Assembly (NCBI GenBank): GCA_026261815.1
Contig: JAMPIT010000699.1
Span: 620,001 to 684,000 of the forward strand
From: Monarcha castaneiventris obscurior
Lineage: Eukaryota > Chordata > Aves > Passeriformes > Monarchidae
DNA length: 64,000 nucleotides
Reading direction: 5' to 3'
The notes below the pieces were generated by a model. The model did no database searches. It saw only the letters and a program-made list of their open reading frames with translations, and was not told where the DNA came from. Positions 32,343-43,185 of the stretch are shown here, one piece after another (position 1 is the stretch's first letter; every line of letters begins with the position of its first letter). A program made the position numbers and the translations under genes.

Positions 32343-33040
32343 CTGAAGGGATCTTCGAGTGCAGGGCTTCCCAGGCCAGCATCCCTGGTAGAGGAGTGCC
32401 TTGGACTGCCCGGCAACAGTGAGTGTGTTGGCTTAGGGATTCCTCCTGCCCAACTCCATCTCTAGAAGTCACTGGGCATTTGGTGTCCATAAAAGCCTCT
32501 TGAACATCAAGATTCAGCCCAAAAAAACCTCAAACACCAAGACATAACCCCAAAACTCTCAAAATATCAAGATTCAGAACAAAAGATTCCAAGATTAAGC
32601 CAAACAAACTCCCAAGAGTTCCCCTTCTCTCTTTACTCCACTTTGGGCTTTTGGGCGTCCCCCCTCTCTGGGCTCCTGGGGATCCCGTGTGCATTGGGGT
32701 TCCCCCCTATCTGGGTTTCCTGCTTTCTCCGGGCTGCCGGCGCTCCTGGGAATCCCAGGGGTTCCTGCTTTATGCGCTCCCCACTTCAGTGTCCAACAGG
32801 TCCCTGGTTCCCCACCCGTCGTTCTCCCCCCTCTCTCCAGGCTGCCGGGGGTCCCCCAGCTCTGGTGTCGCCCCTCTCTGCTCTCCACACTCCGGAGCTC
32901 CTGGGCTCCCCCATCCCTGGCTCCCCTGGAGATTCCTAAAACTGGTGTCCCCCCATGCTGGTACCTGGAAACTGCCAAGTGACTCTGGAGCCTGAGCCAC
33001 CGGGACCTCCCCAAACCCCCCTCAGGGATGCCCCAGTGAC
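32343..33040. other. No gene seen
   Basis: Sequence after the LTR, including an A/C-rich stretch (32465-32610) and imperfect ~50-60-bp repeats with CCCCTCTCTGGGCTCC (32640-32950). No coding support. Confidence 0.4.
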
Positions 33041-33350
33041 CCCCAAGGGGCATTTACAGCTCAGCTTTGGAATCCTGCAAGATCCAAACAACCCCGCTCA
33101 AAAAAAAAACCCTCACAGGGGTCCCCCAGGATGTTTGGGGTGAGCTCCCCCTCCCCTGGCACCTGTGGGATGTGGTGGGGTCGATGCACCCAGGGTCAGG
33201 GAGGCTGCAGATACAGAGAGTGCTGCAACCTCGTGGTGCCTCCTCTCCCTGCTCTTCCTCCTCCTCCTGCATAATCCCCCCTCCTTCTCCTCCTGCTTCC
33301 TCCCTTCCTCGTGCTCCTTCTTCATCCCTCCTCCTCCATCCCTTCTCCTT
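33040..33350 (-). repeat. Duplicated block, copy 1
   Basis: Shares order and wording with 35140-35500: GGCATTT, TCCTGCAAGATCCAAACA, GATATTTGGGG-like, GAGCTCCCC and a CT-rich tail. On the minus strand each copy has a short exon-like piece between TCTGTATCTGCAG and CACAG|GTGCCAG. Confidence 0.6.
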
Positions 33351-33839
33351 CCCCCAGGACCAGCAACACCCTTGGCCCCCTTTCCCCCCAAACCCCTCGC
33401 ATCCTACGGGACGAGTGGGAATGGAGCTGGAACAGGTCAGGATGGACATGGGGTGGGGCTCTTGGCTGCGCCCACCCACTGCAGGGGAAACCCAGACAGG
33501 GGAAAAGAGGGAAAACTGGTGGGTGGAGATCAAAAAGTTGGAGGTTGTGGTCCCCCTGGGTGCGGACTTCCACCCCTCTGGTGTCATCTCAAGAGCCTGG
33601 AGATTTTAGAGTGGGAAATGCAGAGACTGATGGGAGATCCCAAGGGATTCTAGAGGCAGGATGAGGGCTGGTGAGAGCTCCTGTTGAGGTGGGTCAGGCT
33701 GGAGACCCCATAGTGTTCCCAAAGCCCCGGGATGCAGAGTTTTCACCACCTTCTGTTTCAGGTGCTACTTCTGGGGGAACCTTGGCTCCTTGGAGCTCTT
33801 CCTGCAGCCCAGAACATGCAGGGACCCTCCTCCAGGTGG

Positions 33840-34180
33840 GTCCTACAGATGTTCCAGGGGCTGGGGGCTCACGGTGAAGCCCTTCCCATAGTCTGGGCAT
33901 CCATAGGGGCTCCCCAGTGTGGATCCCCTGGGGCCTGGTGAGGTTGGGGCTCCCACCAAAGCTTTTCCTGCACTCCTGGCCCAGGTAGGGTCTCTCTCCT
34001 CTGACATGGGACCTCTGGGCAAAGCTTGGGCAGACACAGGACTCCTCCCCCACTTGGATCCTGCGCTGGGAGATCAGCTCCGTGCTCCGGCCAAAGCTCT
34101 TCCCACAGGAAATCAGTCCCTTGCCATGAGGGCAACTCTGGGGTTCTCCACAGCCTTCCCACTTCAACTGGAGGTCCCAC
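33840..34180 (-). pseudogene. Degenerate C2H2 zinc-finger exon
   Basis: The minus strand shows broken fingers: CGKSFGRSTELISQRRI, CRKSFGGSPNLTRPQGIHTG and, in another frame, PDYGKGFTVSPQPLEH. Several Cys and His are missing and the pieces lie in different frames. It is a relic of the same zinc-finger family as at 29-951 and 28008-28923. Confidence 0.65.
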
Positions 34181-34451
34181 CCCCCATTTTCACCCCTCCT
34201 CCACCCTTTTCCCATCATCCCCCAATCCTCATCCACCAACCGACCCCACTAAGGTGAAGGAGCCCACTCCCTTTTCCCTCCCTCTGCCCCCCATCCCCCT
34301 CCTTTCTCATCTTCCCCCAAAGCCTCAGTGCCCCAAGAGCTTGGTTTGGGGCTCTCAGTCCCATCTCCCACTCCGTCTGGGGAGTCCGACCCCCTTTTCA
34401 CTGCTCTCCCCCTCTTTCCGACGGGTCCCCCCTTTTCCAGCCCTCCCCTCA

Positions 34452-34538
34452 AGCCCAGAGCTCCTCGCCCGCGGCCGGGGGGACTCCCAGCAGCACCAGT
34501 GCCACCAGTACGGCCCCAGCTGCCCCCACACGCCCCAT
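34452..34538 (-). pseudogene. MHC class II beta exon 1 (signal peptide) fragment
   Basis: From ATG at 34538 (minus) the frame reads MGRVGAAGAVLVALVLLG and then VPPAAGEELW, which closely matches passerine class IIB leader peptides. The expected donor after the EL codons is replaced by GGCTTGAG, with no GT at the site. No beta-1 exon follows on this strand; broken zinc-finger sequence does. I see no X or Y box within about 300 bp upstream. It is an isolated, probably dead, exon. Confidence 0.6.
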
Positions 34539-35139
34539 GCCCAGTGCCGGGCGGTGCCGACAGCCCCAAAGCAGCCGCGCTGTGCCCTGGGGGGGTCCCC
34601 AAAGCGGCCCCGGCCCGCAAGGCCCTGGCAGCCCCAGGCCGGAGCAGTGCGGAGCGCGGGCGGGCGGCATCAGCCGTGCCCGGGCAGGGCCGGGCCCCGC
34701 GGGGCTCCCGCCTGCACTCGGCCCCGCCGGGACAGCGCGGCCATGGGGGCCCGGCCTGGCCGCCCCCACCTCCCCCTCCCCAAATTCCGCTCCGGGGGGC
34801 GCAGCTGGGGCCCAGAGCTGCCGGAGCCACGCGTCCCCCCGCTGCCAGCACCGCCCCCCTCAGCATTAGGGCTGCCCCAAAACTCCCTCACAGCTGGCGG
34901 ATACCCCGCAAGCCCCGAAGGACTCAGGTCCCCCCGGCCTCATCATCCCCAGCTTTCGGCTGCCTCATCCCAGGCCCCAGCCCACCCATCCCCCTCCCCC
35001 ACACTTCATCCCACACCCCAATCCACATCCCACCCTTCCCGGGCCCCATCCCGCCCCATCCCATTTCTCCCGGCAGCCACCACCGGGACCCCCCAAAACC
35101 CCGCATGCCGGGGACTCCCCAAAATCCCCAAGGGGCATT

Positions 35140-35500
35140 TGCGACTCACATCTGGAGTCCTGCAAGATCCAAACATCTGCCTCCCCCCGCCCCCCTAAAA
35201 AAAACCTCCCGGGAACCAACAAAGTTATTTGGGATTCGGTGCCGGAGTCCTCCAAGGTCCAAAAATCCCCCCTCCCAAAAAGAAAGCCAGGGACCGCCCA
35301 GGATATTTGGGGCGAGCTCCCCTCCCCGGTCACCTGCAGGATGGGGGGAGCGATGCTCCCGGGGCCGACAGCTGCGGACACAGAGAGCGATGGACGCACG
35401 TGGCAGATCCTCCTCCTGCTTCCCTTTCTGCTCCTTCTCAGCCCCTCCTCTTCCTCCCGCTCCTCCTCCTCTGTCCCTCCTCCTCCTCTTCCTCCCCGCT
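35140..35500 (-). repeat. Duplicated block, copy 2
   Basis: Counterpart of 33040-33350. The exon-like piece here lies between TCTGTGTCCGCAG and CCTGCAG|GTGACC on the minus strand. The copies are clearly related but diverged. Confidence 0.6.
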
Positions 35501-35683
35501 TCTCCTCCTTTATCCCTCCTCTTCCTCCCGCTCTTGCTCCTCCATCCCTCTGTGGGAATCCAGAGTGCAGGGAATATTTCTCTGCCTGTTTTGGAGAGAA
35601 AAACTCCCCTGGACAGCATGGTTTTTGACCTTTATCCATGGAGAAAACTCCCTACCATCTGGGAGGAACTAAAATCTACACAG

Positions 35684-36125
35684 ATGTGAACTAGGTGATA
35701 GAATATGATGTAAGGATGTCACAGGGTGAAGAATTTAGAAGTTTTAGGTTTGTTAATGTAGTAAATAGATAAATAGTAAAAGTTCCAAAATGGAGGAACC
35801 CTTGTAGTTTATATCTCTTTTTCTCTTCTTCTAGTCCTCCATATTCTGCAGTAAAAGTACTTTAGGATGATTGGATGAAAAATGCCGCAGTTCCGGCCTG
35901 CGTGTCGGAGTGATTTACTGAACATTGGATGAAAAGTAAAAATATCTGTCGTTTCAATTTTTAATTGGATAATTTACCTATAAAAAGGCTTTGGAATCTT
36001 GATAAGCAGCCTTTTCTCGCCATTTTCTCGCCTTCTCCTGTCGTGTTCTGTTCTACTGTGTCTTTCTAAGCTGATAACACTAGAATAAACAACTATCTAA
36101 AGAAGCAGTTACTGCGAGTTTGCCT
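35684..36125 (+). repeat. LTR-like segment 1
   Basis: Begins TGTGAACTAGG, with CTATAAAAAGG near 35979 (TATA-like) and GAATAAACA near 36083 (poly-A signal-like), the order expected of an LTR. It is preceded by a short frame with FDLYPWRKLPT, and a related frame precedes the segment at 39986. The family is not identified and boundaries are approximate. Confidence 0.45.
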
Positions 36126-36318
36126 CGTCCGTCTATCAAGCTCCTTGCAAGGACTTTAAGAACTTTAAAGGGCCTCTCCCAGCAAGAGAGGCTGATTTAT
36201 GGCACTAGCAGTGTCATCCCTCCTCCCCTCTCTCTCCTCCTGCCCCTCCTCCTCCTCCTGTTATTTGTGGCTCCCATCCTGGCTCTGTCTGACATCAGCC
36301 CTGGGGCCAGCCCGTGCT

Positions 36319-36371
<53 letters not shown>
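36319..36371. repeat. (CAG)n trinucleotide repeat
   Basis: About 17 uninterrupted CAG units. Frames through it would give polyGln, polySer or polyAla (plus) or polyLeu (minus); no gene model is supported around it. Confidence 0.95.
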
Positions 36372-36372
<1 letters not shown>

Positions 36373-36939
36373 CCTGTGCTCTGTCAGTGCTCCCTGCTCC
36401 TTAGGGAAGGCTTTGGGATTTCTCCCGGGCACAGACACTGAAGCTCGCCCCAAGCTGCCCCGGTCCCATTGCTGTCCCCTCGGCGCTGGGCAGCTGCTGG
36501 CCCAGGGCGAGCAGAGACACAAAGGAAGCCAAGTGCAGCCCGGCTGCCCGGGCTGATGCAGACGAGCCCCAGGGCCGAGGTCCTGCAGAGCCCCACGGAG
36601 CCCTCGGCTCCTCCCTGGGAACGGGTTGTGCTGCGGCTGCCACAGCGGCCACAGCGAGTCCTGGAGCTGCCCTGGCGCCGCTGCAGCAGGACCCAGGTTC
36701 CACCTCCTGTGCCAGGCCCTGCCCAGGGGCCAGCGGATCCATGGGCTCCGTGCCCAGGGGGCAGACAAGAACAATGGATCGGATGCAGCCCCCGAGGTCC
36801 TCGAGCAAATTGTGCACCAACATCCAGAGCTCCACCTGACCTTTGCAAAGCTGCAGCCGGCAGAGTTCTGTGGCACAGGAGAGCCGCCACGGGAAGAGGA
36901 GAAGAAAGAAAGGAATTTGGGAGCTAAATTGTTAGCAAT

Positions 36940-37545
36940 ATAATATTGAACATTTATTGGTAGAACAAAGGCATATCACGGCGCTGGGGCCTTGGCAATA
37001 TTGCCAGAGGCGCGCTCCATTCATTTTCCTGTGGACTCTCCTAAACTGTTACATATTCATTAGGCCCAGAAAGTAATTTACACTTCACTCAGCTTTCCCC
37101 CTTCTCCCTGCCCCCTTCCACCAGCACGGCGCCGCTCCAGCCCTCTGGATAACTGCAGAATTGAAGACAGGCACCGCCCTCCGGTGCCTCCCCAGCCTCC
37201 AGCCTAATTTGGAGCTGACAGCTTCCTTGGGAGGTGTGAGTTTTGATGAGATAACAGACTTCCTGGCATGCATGCGGTTTATCTTCTTTGTTTCTCTAAG
37301 ATGTCTTGGTTCCTGGCTCTGGAGTTTCTCAGCTCAAAAGACATTCATTACAATGTGTTTATTAATACATTTCTTAACATATTACAACTATTTTGAAGTT
37401 ACAATTTACCTTAATCTCATTTCTACTTGACTACATTTTACCGTAACACTATTTCGGCATAGTACATCATCACTTATAAATGTTAAAATCCTATATGCGA
37501 AAGACAACATTTATCATTCACTCATTTATCACAGTAGTTTGGGTG
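36940..37545 (-). repeat. LTR-like segment, reverse orientation
   Basis: AACATTTATTGG near 36950 is the complement of a poly-A signal in the position seen in the window's other minus-strand LTRs, followed by GC-rich then AT-rich sequence. No internal retroviral genes adjoin. Tentative. Confidence 0.3.
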
Positions 37546-38250
37546 TGAAATAAGAGATGTCTCAATGTGCCTGTCAGGTAAAGCAGTGTTCCCAGTGAGG
37601 CAGGAGTCAGGGCTACCACCATGACAGAAGCTGGTGCCTCGCCCTCAAGCCTCTCTGCCATCGCTCCTCCAAGCTGAGCTGGCACTTGTGTAAAATCCTC
37701 CAAAAATAAGGAAACTCTGCTTCTCAGTCCAAGAGTTGGCCTCGGGCCATGCATGCCCCTGTCAGAGTTTAGTTTTGCCTTCCCAGAATCAGCTGCACTA
37801 TGCCAGTTACTCTGCAGGCTGGTATGTGGAACCCCAGTGGCAGCAATGGCAGATGGAACAGTGCCTGGGCTGGTCTGGGAGGGGAATAATCTTGCTGCAT
37901 CCATGATTCTCCTTCCTGGGGACCTGCAGCAAGCAGAGCTGTGCCCTCCCACCAAGGCCGCCTGGGCCTATTTGTGCTTGAAAATTTCCTAGGGCACCTC
38001 CATGGCCCTTTTGTGTAGTCCTTTTCCTTCTGGATGCTTCCTGGCTGAGAAGAGGGCAGAAGCAGGGCTGGCATCTCCAGGCCAGTGCTTCATCTGACAC
38101 AGAGCACTGCCATGGGGCAGGTGGAGTCCCTGAGGGCAAAGAGCTGCTGGAGAGTCTCACTGAACCGGGGCCTCTGTTTGGAGATCAGCCACAGGAGGCT
38201 GCAAGTGACTGGAGAAAGGAATGGGGATCTCCCAGTTCAAACGAACAGAA
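37546..38250. other. No supported gene
   Basis: A 145-codon minus frame (37518-37955) contains ASLGTLLYLTGTLRHLLF, which is hydrophobic, but I recognise no domain. Confidence 0.3.
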
Positions 38251-38253
38251 AAC

Positions 38254-39360
38254 TTAACTTTGAGGGTGAGGGGGATGAGCACCAGGGGCTGGTGCTCGTC
38301 TGGCCCTGCTCTGGTTGCCAGGCCGACTGTAGGGCTTTTTTGCCCGTCGCTCTTGCCGCCAGACGCGTCTCATCCGAACGGGCCGGGGCTGGGAGCGGTT
38401 GTCTGTCACAGATCCGGGGAAGAGCCATGGGGGTCTGTATGGAGCCGCTTGTCTCCTGGATGACTGAGTGCCCTGGGACAGCCTCGCCGCCGCCTGACTG
38501 GCGGTGCTGAGGCTGCTGGTCTCAGCGCTGGGAGCTGGCACATCGCCGATCCTGCAGCGTTTTGCCGGCGGGCCCTCGGGTGTCTGCGGCTCCGTGGCTC
38601 CCTCTGGGTGGCCTCGCTTGGAGCCCTGCTGCCGGCCGGGGAAGCTGCTGCTGCCAGTGACCAGCCCCGTGCCCTGGGGCAGCCCTGACAGCACCTGACT
38701 GGCGGTGCTGGGGCTGCTGGTCTCAGCATGCAGCAGTGGCACACGGTTCAGCCTTATGGGTTTTACTGTCCGGCTGCCCGAGTCTTGTGCTCGCTGATTC
38801 CACGAGCGGCGTCGGGCCTGGTTCGGCCTGGGCTGTCCAGAGAGGCTGCTGCTGCTGCTGCTGTGTGGATCCGCCTCTGCCCAGGGGCACAGTGCACACA
38901 TCAGAGAGAGAGAAAGTGGCGTGAGCACCTCTGCGGGGCTGGGGCAGTGTCCCTGCAGGATTGTCCCCAGGGCCCTGCTCTGTCCCTGCCGGGCTGGCGT
39001 AAGGGCAGGGCAGGCACTGGTGCCCACAGCCCTGCTGGCCCTGCTGGCCCTGCTGGCCCACGAGAGGAGGGACCCTGCCACGGGGTGCTTGTGTGCAGCT
39101 CCTGCCTCCCCTTGCCGCTGCTTGTGGCCGCGGCCCCTCTGCCGGCCATGGGGAGCCGTGGGGAGGGAGACTTGGCTCTCACCTTGCTCCTGCTCAGGAG
39201 GACACTTCTTAGCAGCGTCCCGCTGCGCCACTGCGGGTACAGAAGGAGAGTGCCTGGCGGGTCTGTGCCGCAGCACTGCCGGGCTTTCTCCTCCTGACAA
39301 AGAATGCCAGTCCTTCCTTGAGTGAAGAGAGATGCGTGTGAGCTGCCTCAGAGGCACCAA
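38254..39360 (-). other. Uncharacterised 368-codon Ser/Pro/Arg-rich ORF
   Basis: I do not recognise this protein. It is low in hydrophobic residues and has basic clusters that could be nuclear localisation signals (PPAKRCRIG, RRVWRQERRAKKPYSR). Two related segments (HAETSSPSTASQVLSGLPQG and SAETSSLSTASQAAARLSQG) show an internal duplication of about 195 bp. CTGTGCCCCTGGGCAG before codon ~160 could be a splice acceptor, so only the C-terminal half may be an exon. It is the longest non-repeat, non-viral frame between 34 and 42 kb. GC content alone can keep such frames open. Confidence 0.35.
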
Positions 39361-39985
39361 AACTCCTTCAGTAGCCTTGGGCGAGCTCCTTCTCTGCGAT
39401 CGTCTCCTCGGCTCTGGTTGTGTTGATGCACAGCCACCTTTTATACCTCAGGCTGGGCGATGGTGTCACAGCAGCGCCTGGGAGCTCACCATCACTGACC
39501 TGTGCGTGGCCCACTGCCCTGGTCTGGGCAGGGTGGCCTTGTGGCTGCTGACAGGGACCTTGTCCATGTCAGGCACGGCTGTAGTGGGAAGCACAGGAAT
39601 GGGAGCAGGTCCATCCATAGGCTGATGGGCCTTGAGTAGGCTTAGGTCTTACTACAGGTCATCACTGATGATCGTCCCCCCTAAGACCTGGGGGGATTTG
39701 TCAAGTCTGAAGTCTTTGCTTATTTTTAGGCCTCTCATGTTAACAGAATTTGATGTTGGTCCTGTGTTACATTGTTTTCTGAAGTCTGAATCTTAGAAAA
39801 ATTGTCCAATTAGACCAAGCTGAAAAGATGCTGGAATCCAAGGCATGCCTCTGGCTGCCCTGGGAGGTCAGGGGCCCCAGCAAATGGGTCCCAGACCCTG
39901 GCAAGAAGCCCAGAATGACATCGTATTTGACCTCAGCCCATGGAAAAAGTTACCAACACTGCAAAAAACATTGCAAGCCACAAGA

Positions 39986-40400
39986 CTGTGAAAATGAGTA
40001 GTGGTTTAGTATTTTACAAGGTAAAAAAGTAGATTTTAGGGTTTTTAATATGAGGATGAAGGATTTATGATGGAGGATTTTGGGCATTGCCGTGTTCTTC
40101 TTTTTCTTCTCCTCCTTCTCCTCCATCTTCTCTGGTAGTGGTGGCAGAAAATGATTGGTAGAATGAAAAAGAGGTAGAAATTACGTGTCTAGAATAGGTG
40201 CAAATTAACTGGTATGAAATAGTAAATAATAAATACATTGTGAAGAATGGTTGGATCATGAAAGGGTACAAAAAGGACGGGACAGCCCAGGACTGGGCAG
40301 TTCCCGCTCGGACTCGGCTGGCATCAGATGTGTGGCCGGAGCTGAGAGCTGGCTGGAGATAAGAAGAAATAAACTTGAAACAACATCTTCAGGTGTTTCT
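39986..40400 (+). repeat. LTR-like segment 2
   Basis: Begins TGTGAAAATGAG, with GGTACAAAAAGG near 40264 and AATAAA near 40369. It is preceded by a frame with FDLSPWKKLPT, related to that before 35684. It is probably the same LTR family as segment 1. Confidence 0.45.
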
Positions 40401-40894
40401 CATCTGTTCGGGCTCAAGGTAAAGCTTCCCAGAGGTGAAGATAAGAACATGCATTTGTGCAGAGTACCTAACTCCCATACATGAGGACTTGCTGTGTCAC
40501 TAGGGAGCTGTGGATGCTGAAAAGCTTTTAGCACGGAAATTTTCCAGCTTTCTGCAGCATTCTGTGAGAGCTCTGTGTTTCTCACAGAAGCTATGAAAAA
40601 CAGTGCTACAGTTTTGTAAACGAATTCTCTTTATCTTGCAGGTGCAAGTTGTTACGTAGTATTGTTATGATATTGACTGGAAAAGTATTTTGAAATGGGT
40701 GTTGTGGGTTCTAGCCAACCGGTACGGGAGGCAGATAATCAATGACCAATGATCTTATGTCCTTCATGCAGGCTAGGGTATATAAATGGATCTGTATAAA
40801 AATAAAGGGCCCATGCCATTCCATTTTCTTCCTGGACTTGAACTTTTGTGTTGTGATTTGTCTCCAGCCGTGCTACAGCAGTGACAGGGAGCTT

Positions 40895-41565
40895 TGTTCC
40901 ATATTTTCCCATCGTGTCACAATGGTCTCCAGCACTCTATGAGGCTGCAACATCAAACAGTGAACATTTACTTCCATGAGATTCCACGGTGTCACAATGG
41001 TCTCCTGGGTTCCATGAGGCTCCTCTTTGTAACAACTGAGACTTGGTTCCCCAAGGTTCCATGGCGTCCCTGTGCTTTCCTGTGATCCATGAGGCTGTGC
41101 TGTGTCACAATGGACACTTGCTGCCTCGAAGGCTGGAGATGTCCCAGTGGCACCGGGTTTCCATGAGGCCGCGCTTTGTCACAACGGGGCCTTGGTTCCA
41201 TGAGAATCCATTGTGACCCTGTGCTCTCCTAGGTCCCATGAGGCCTCGCTCTGCCACAATGGCACCTTGTTTCTGCTAGGCCCGGCAATGTTTTTGTGGC
41301 CCTTGTGTTCCATGTGGCCCCTCTCTGTCACAAGTGACCCTTGGTTCCATGAGATTCCATTGCCCCACAGTGGTCTCCAGGTTTTCATGAGGCTGCGCTG
41401 TGTCCCAATGGACACTGGATTCCACAAGAGCTGGCAGTGGCCCAGTGGCACCTGTGTCCCATGAGGCCCCACTTGGTCCAAGTGGAGCCGTGGTTCCATG
41501 AGATTCCATGTTGTCACAAGGCTCTGCTGAGTTCCATGAGGCTGCGCTGTGTCCCAATGGACAAT
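40895..41565 (+). repeat. 37-bp-unit minisatellite array 3
   Basis: Units like TTGGTTCCATGAGATTCCAT and TTCCATGAGGCTGCGCTGTG with GTCACAATGG repeat at about 37 bp, in the opposite orientation to arrays 1 and 2. Confidence 0.8.
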
Positions 41566-42424
41566 CTCGCTGCCCCCGGCTCTGCCCTGCCATTGCCAGC
41601 CCTGCCCTGAGCTCTGCCCAGCCTCACCCTCTGTGCCCTGGGACACACACACACGGCCTGAGCTCATCCTCCCTCTGGGTGCTTCTCCTGCCCCAGCACT
41701 GCCCTGGGAGGGTTCATTCCTCACAGCAGCTGCTGTGTTTATCCTGGTGCATTTTAGAGCTCTGCTTCTACCTCTCTGACAGTTGTGTCTCCACAGAGCT
41801 CTGCAGGGAAAAGATTCATTGAATGGTGGAATGCCAGAGGTGGGAAGAGCCCCCTGAGCCCCCTTGGCCTGGCTGTGGCTGGGATGGAGCTCCCTTTGCC
41901 CAGAGCAGCCCCTGTGCTGCTGTGCTTGGCACTCGTGGCTGCAGCGGGGCTGGTCCCAGCCCAAGGCTTTGGCTGTCCCTGAGCAGGGCTGGCCCCTCAT
42001 GAGGTGTCTCTGCAGCCCCCCCAGACCATGGGCTGGGGGTGGGCAAGTGTTCCCGAGGGCACAGGGAGGGGACAGCTGGGCTGGACTGACCCAAGGCATC
42101 TCCCATTCCATGTGACCTCATGGTCAGCAATGAACTGGGGGAAAGGAAGGGGGCGAGAGGGTGTCTGGATTTTCCGTATTGATACATTTGTCTTCCAAAG
42201 CAGCCACTCCATGTACTGAATTCTTGCCTCCCTTTGGTTTCTTTGCTTCTGCCTTTGGCCTTTGCTATTTACTTCCTTGCCCACACCATTAATCTCTCTT
42301 TCTGGTGAGCCAGTTTTCTCAGCTTCTTTTCTCCTGATGCCTGACTGGGGAGGGACAGTGCCAGAGACACTTGGTTGTCACCTGATGGACAGAGAGGTTT
42401 CCCCACAGTCACCTTGCCCAACCC
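41566..42424. other. No gene seen
   Basis: GC-rich sequence between the minisatellite and the LTR pair. No domain, splice pattern or repeat family is evident. Confidence 0.4.
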
Positions 42425-42844
42425 TGTCGCAGTGTCGGACGCGAACACGCAGACTCAAACAGCAGGTTGGCAGCTGTCGCAGTGTCGGGACACGAACACG
42501 CGGACTCAAACAGCAGGCTAGGCAGCAGGTCCACCGAGCAGAGGCCAAAAAGGGGACCACGGAGCAGAGCCAAAAAGGGGCCTGCCCACCTTTATTATCA
42601 CACTTTTATACCTCTTCTAGAACAATCATACATTGGTGGATGAGGTTAACACCTCTAGCATTTTACAGGATAGGAACACAGTCTATCACCTTTCTCCGCC
42701 TTGGAGAAAGGAATGAACAACTATCTAAAAGTTCAGTAAACATTCTTAGCCGGTTAGAAAAACAAGAGCTATGTTTATAGAAAGTGCATGAGAACTTCTA
42801 CTACAAAAGTAAAAACATGGAACACTGTGAAAACCAGGGCGACA
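42425..42844 (-). repeat. Class II LTR, outer copy
   Basis: Ends are TGTCGC..GCGACA (minus strand starts TGTCGCCCTGG). Inside, a ~50-bp end segment (TGTCGCAGTGTCGG through AAACAGCAGG) is itself duplicated at 42425 and about 42475. CCTTTATTATCAC marks the complement of the poly-A signal. Confidence 0.75.
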
Positions 42845-43144
42845 GGCAGCAGGTCAGATCACCGAACAGAGCCAAAAAAGGTCTGCCCACCTTTATTATC
42901 ACTCTTTTATACCTCTTTTAGAACAATCATACATTGGTAGATGAGGTTAACACCTCTAGAATTTTACAGGATAGGAACACAGTCTATCACCTTTCTCCGC
43001 CTTGGAGAAAGGAATGAACAACAATCCAGAAATTCAGTAAACATTCTTAGCCGGTTAGAAAACAAGAGCTATGTTTATAGAAAATGCATGAGAACTTCTA
43101 CTACAAAAGTAAAAACATAGAACACTGTGAAAACCAGGGCGACA
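42845..43144 (-). repeat. Class II LTR, inner copy lacking U5
   Basis: About 300 bp nearly identical to the outer copy but missing the U5 end; the join is at GGCAGCAGGTC. A tandem partial LTR like this is best explained by unequal recombination or a reverse-transcription error. Confidence 0.7.
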
Positions 43145-43158
43145 TCTCACCCTTTTTG
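43145..43158 (-). other. Polypurine tract
   Basis: The minus strand reads AAAAAGGGTGAGA directly before TGTCGCCC, the LTR start. Confidence 0.7.
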
Positions 43159-43185
43159 CCTTTAAAAAAGAAAAATGAACCATGT

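Noticed and set aside
34026..35689. Plus-strand frames of 390 and 453 codons
   Set aside because: Pro/Ser-rich low-complexity translation of GC-rich DNA antisense to zinc-finger debris and the MHC leader exon; no domain.
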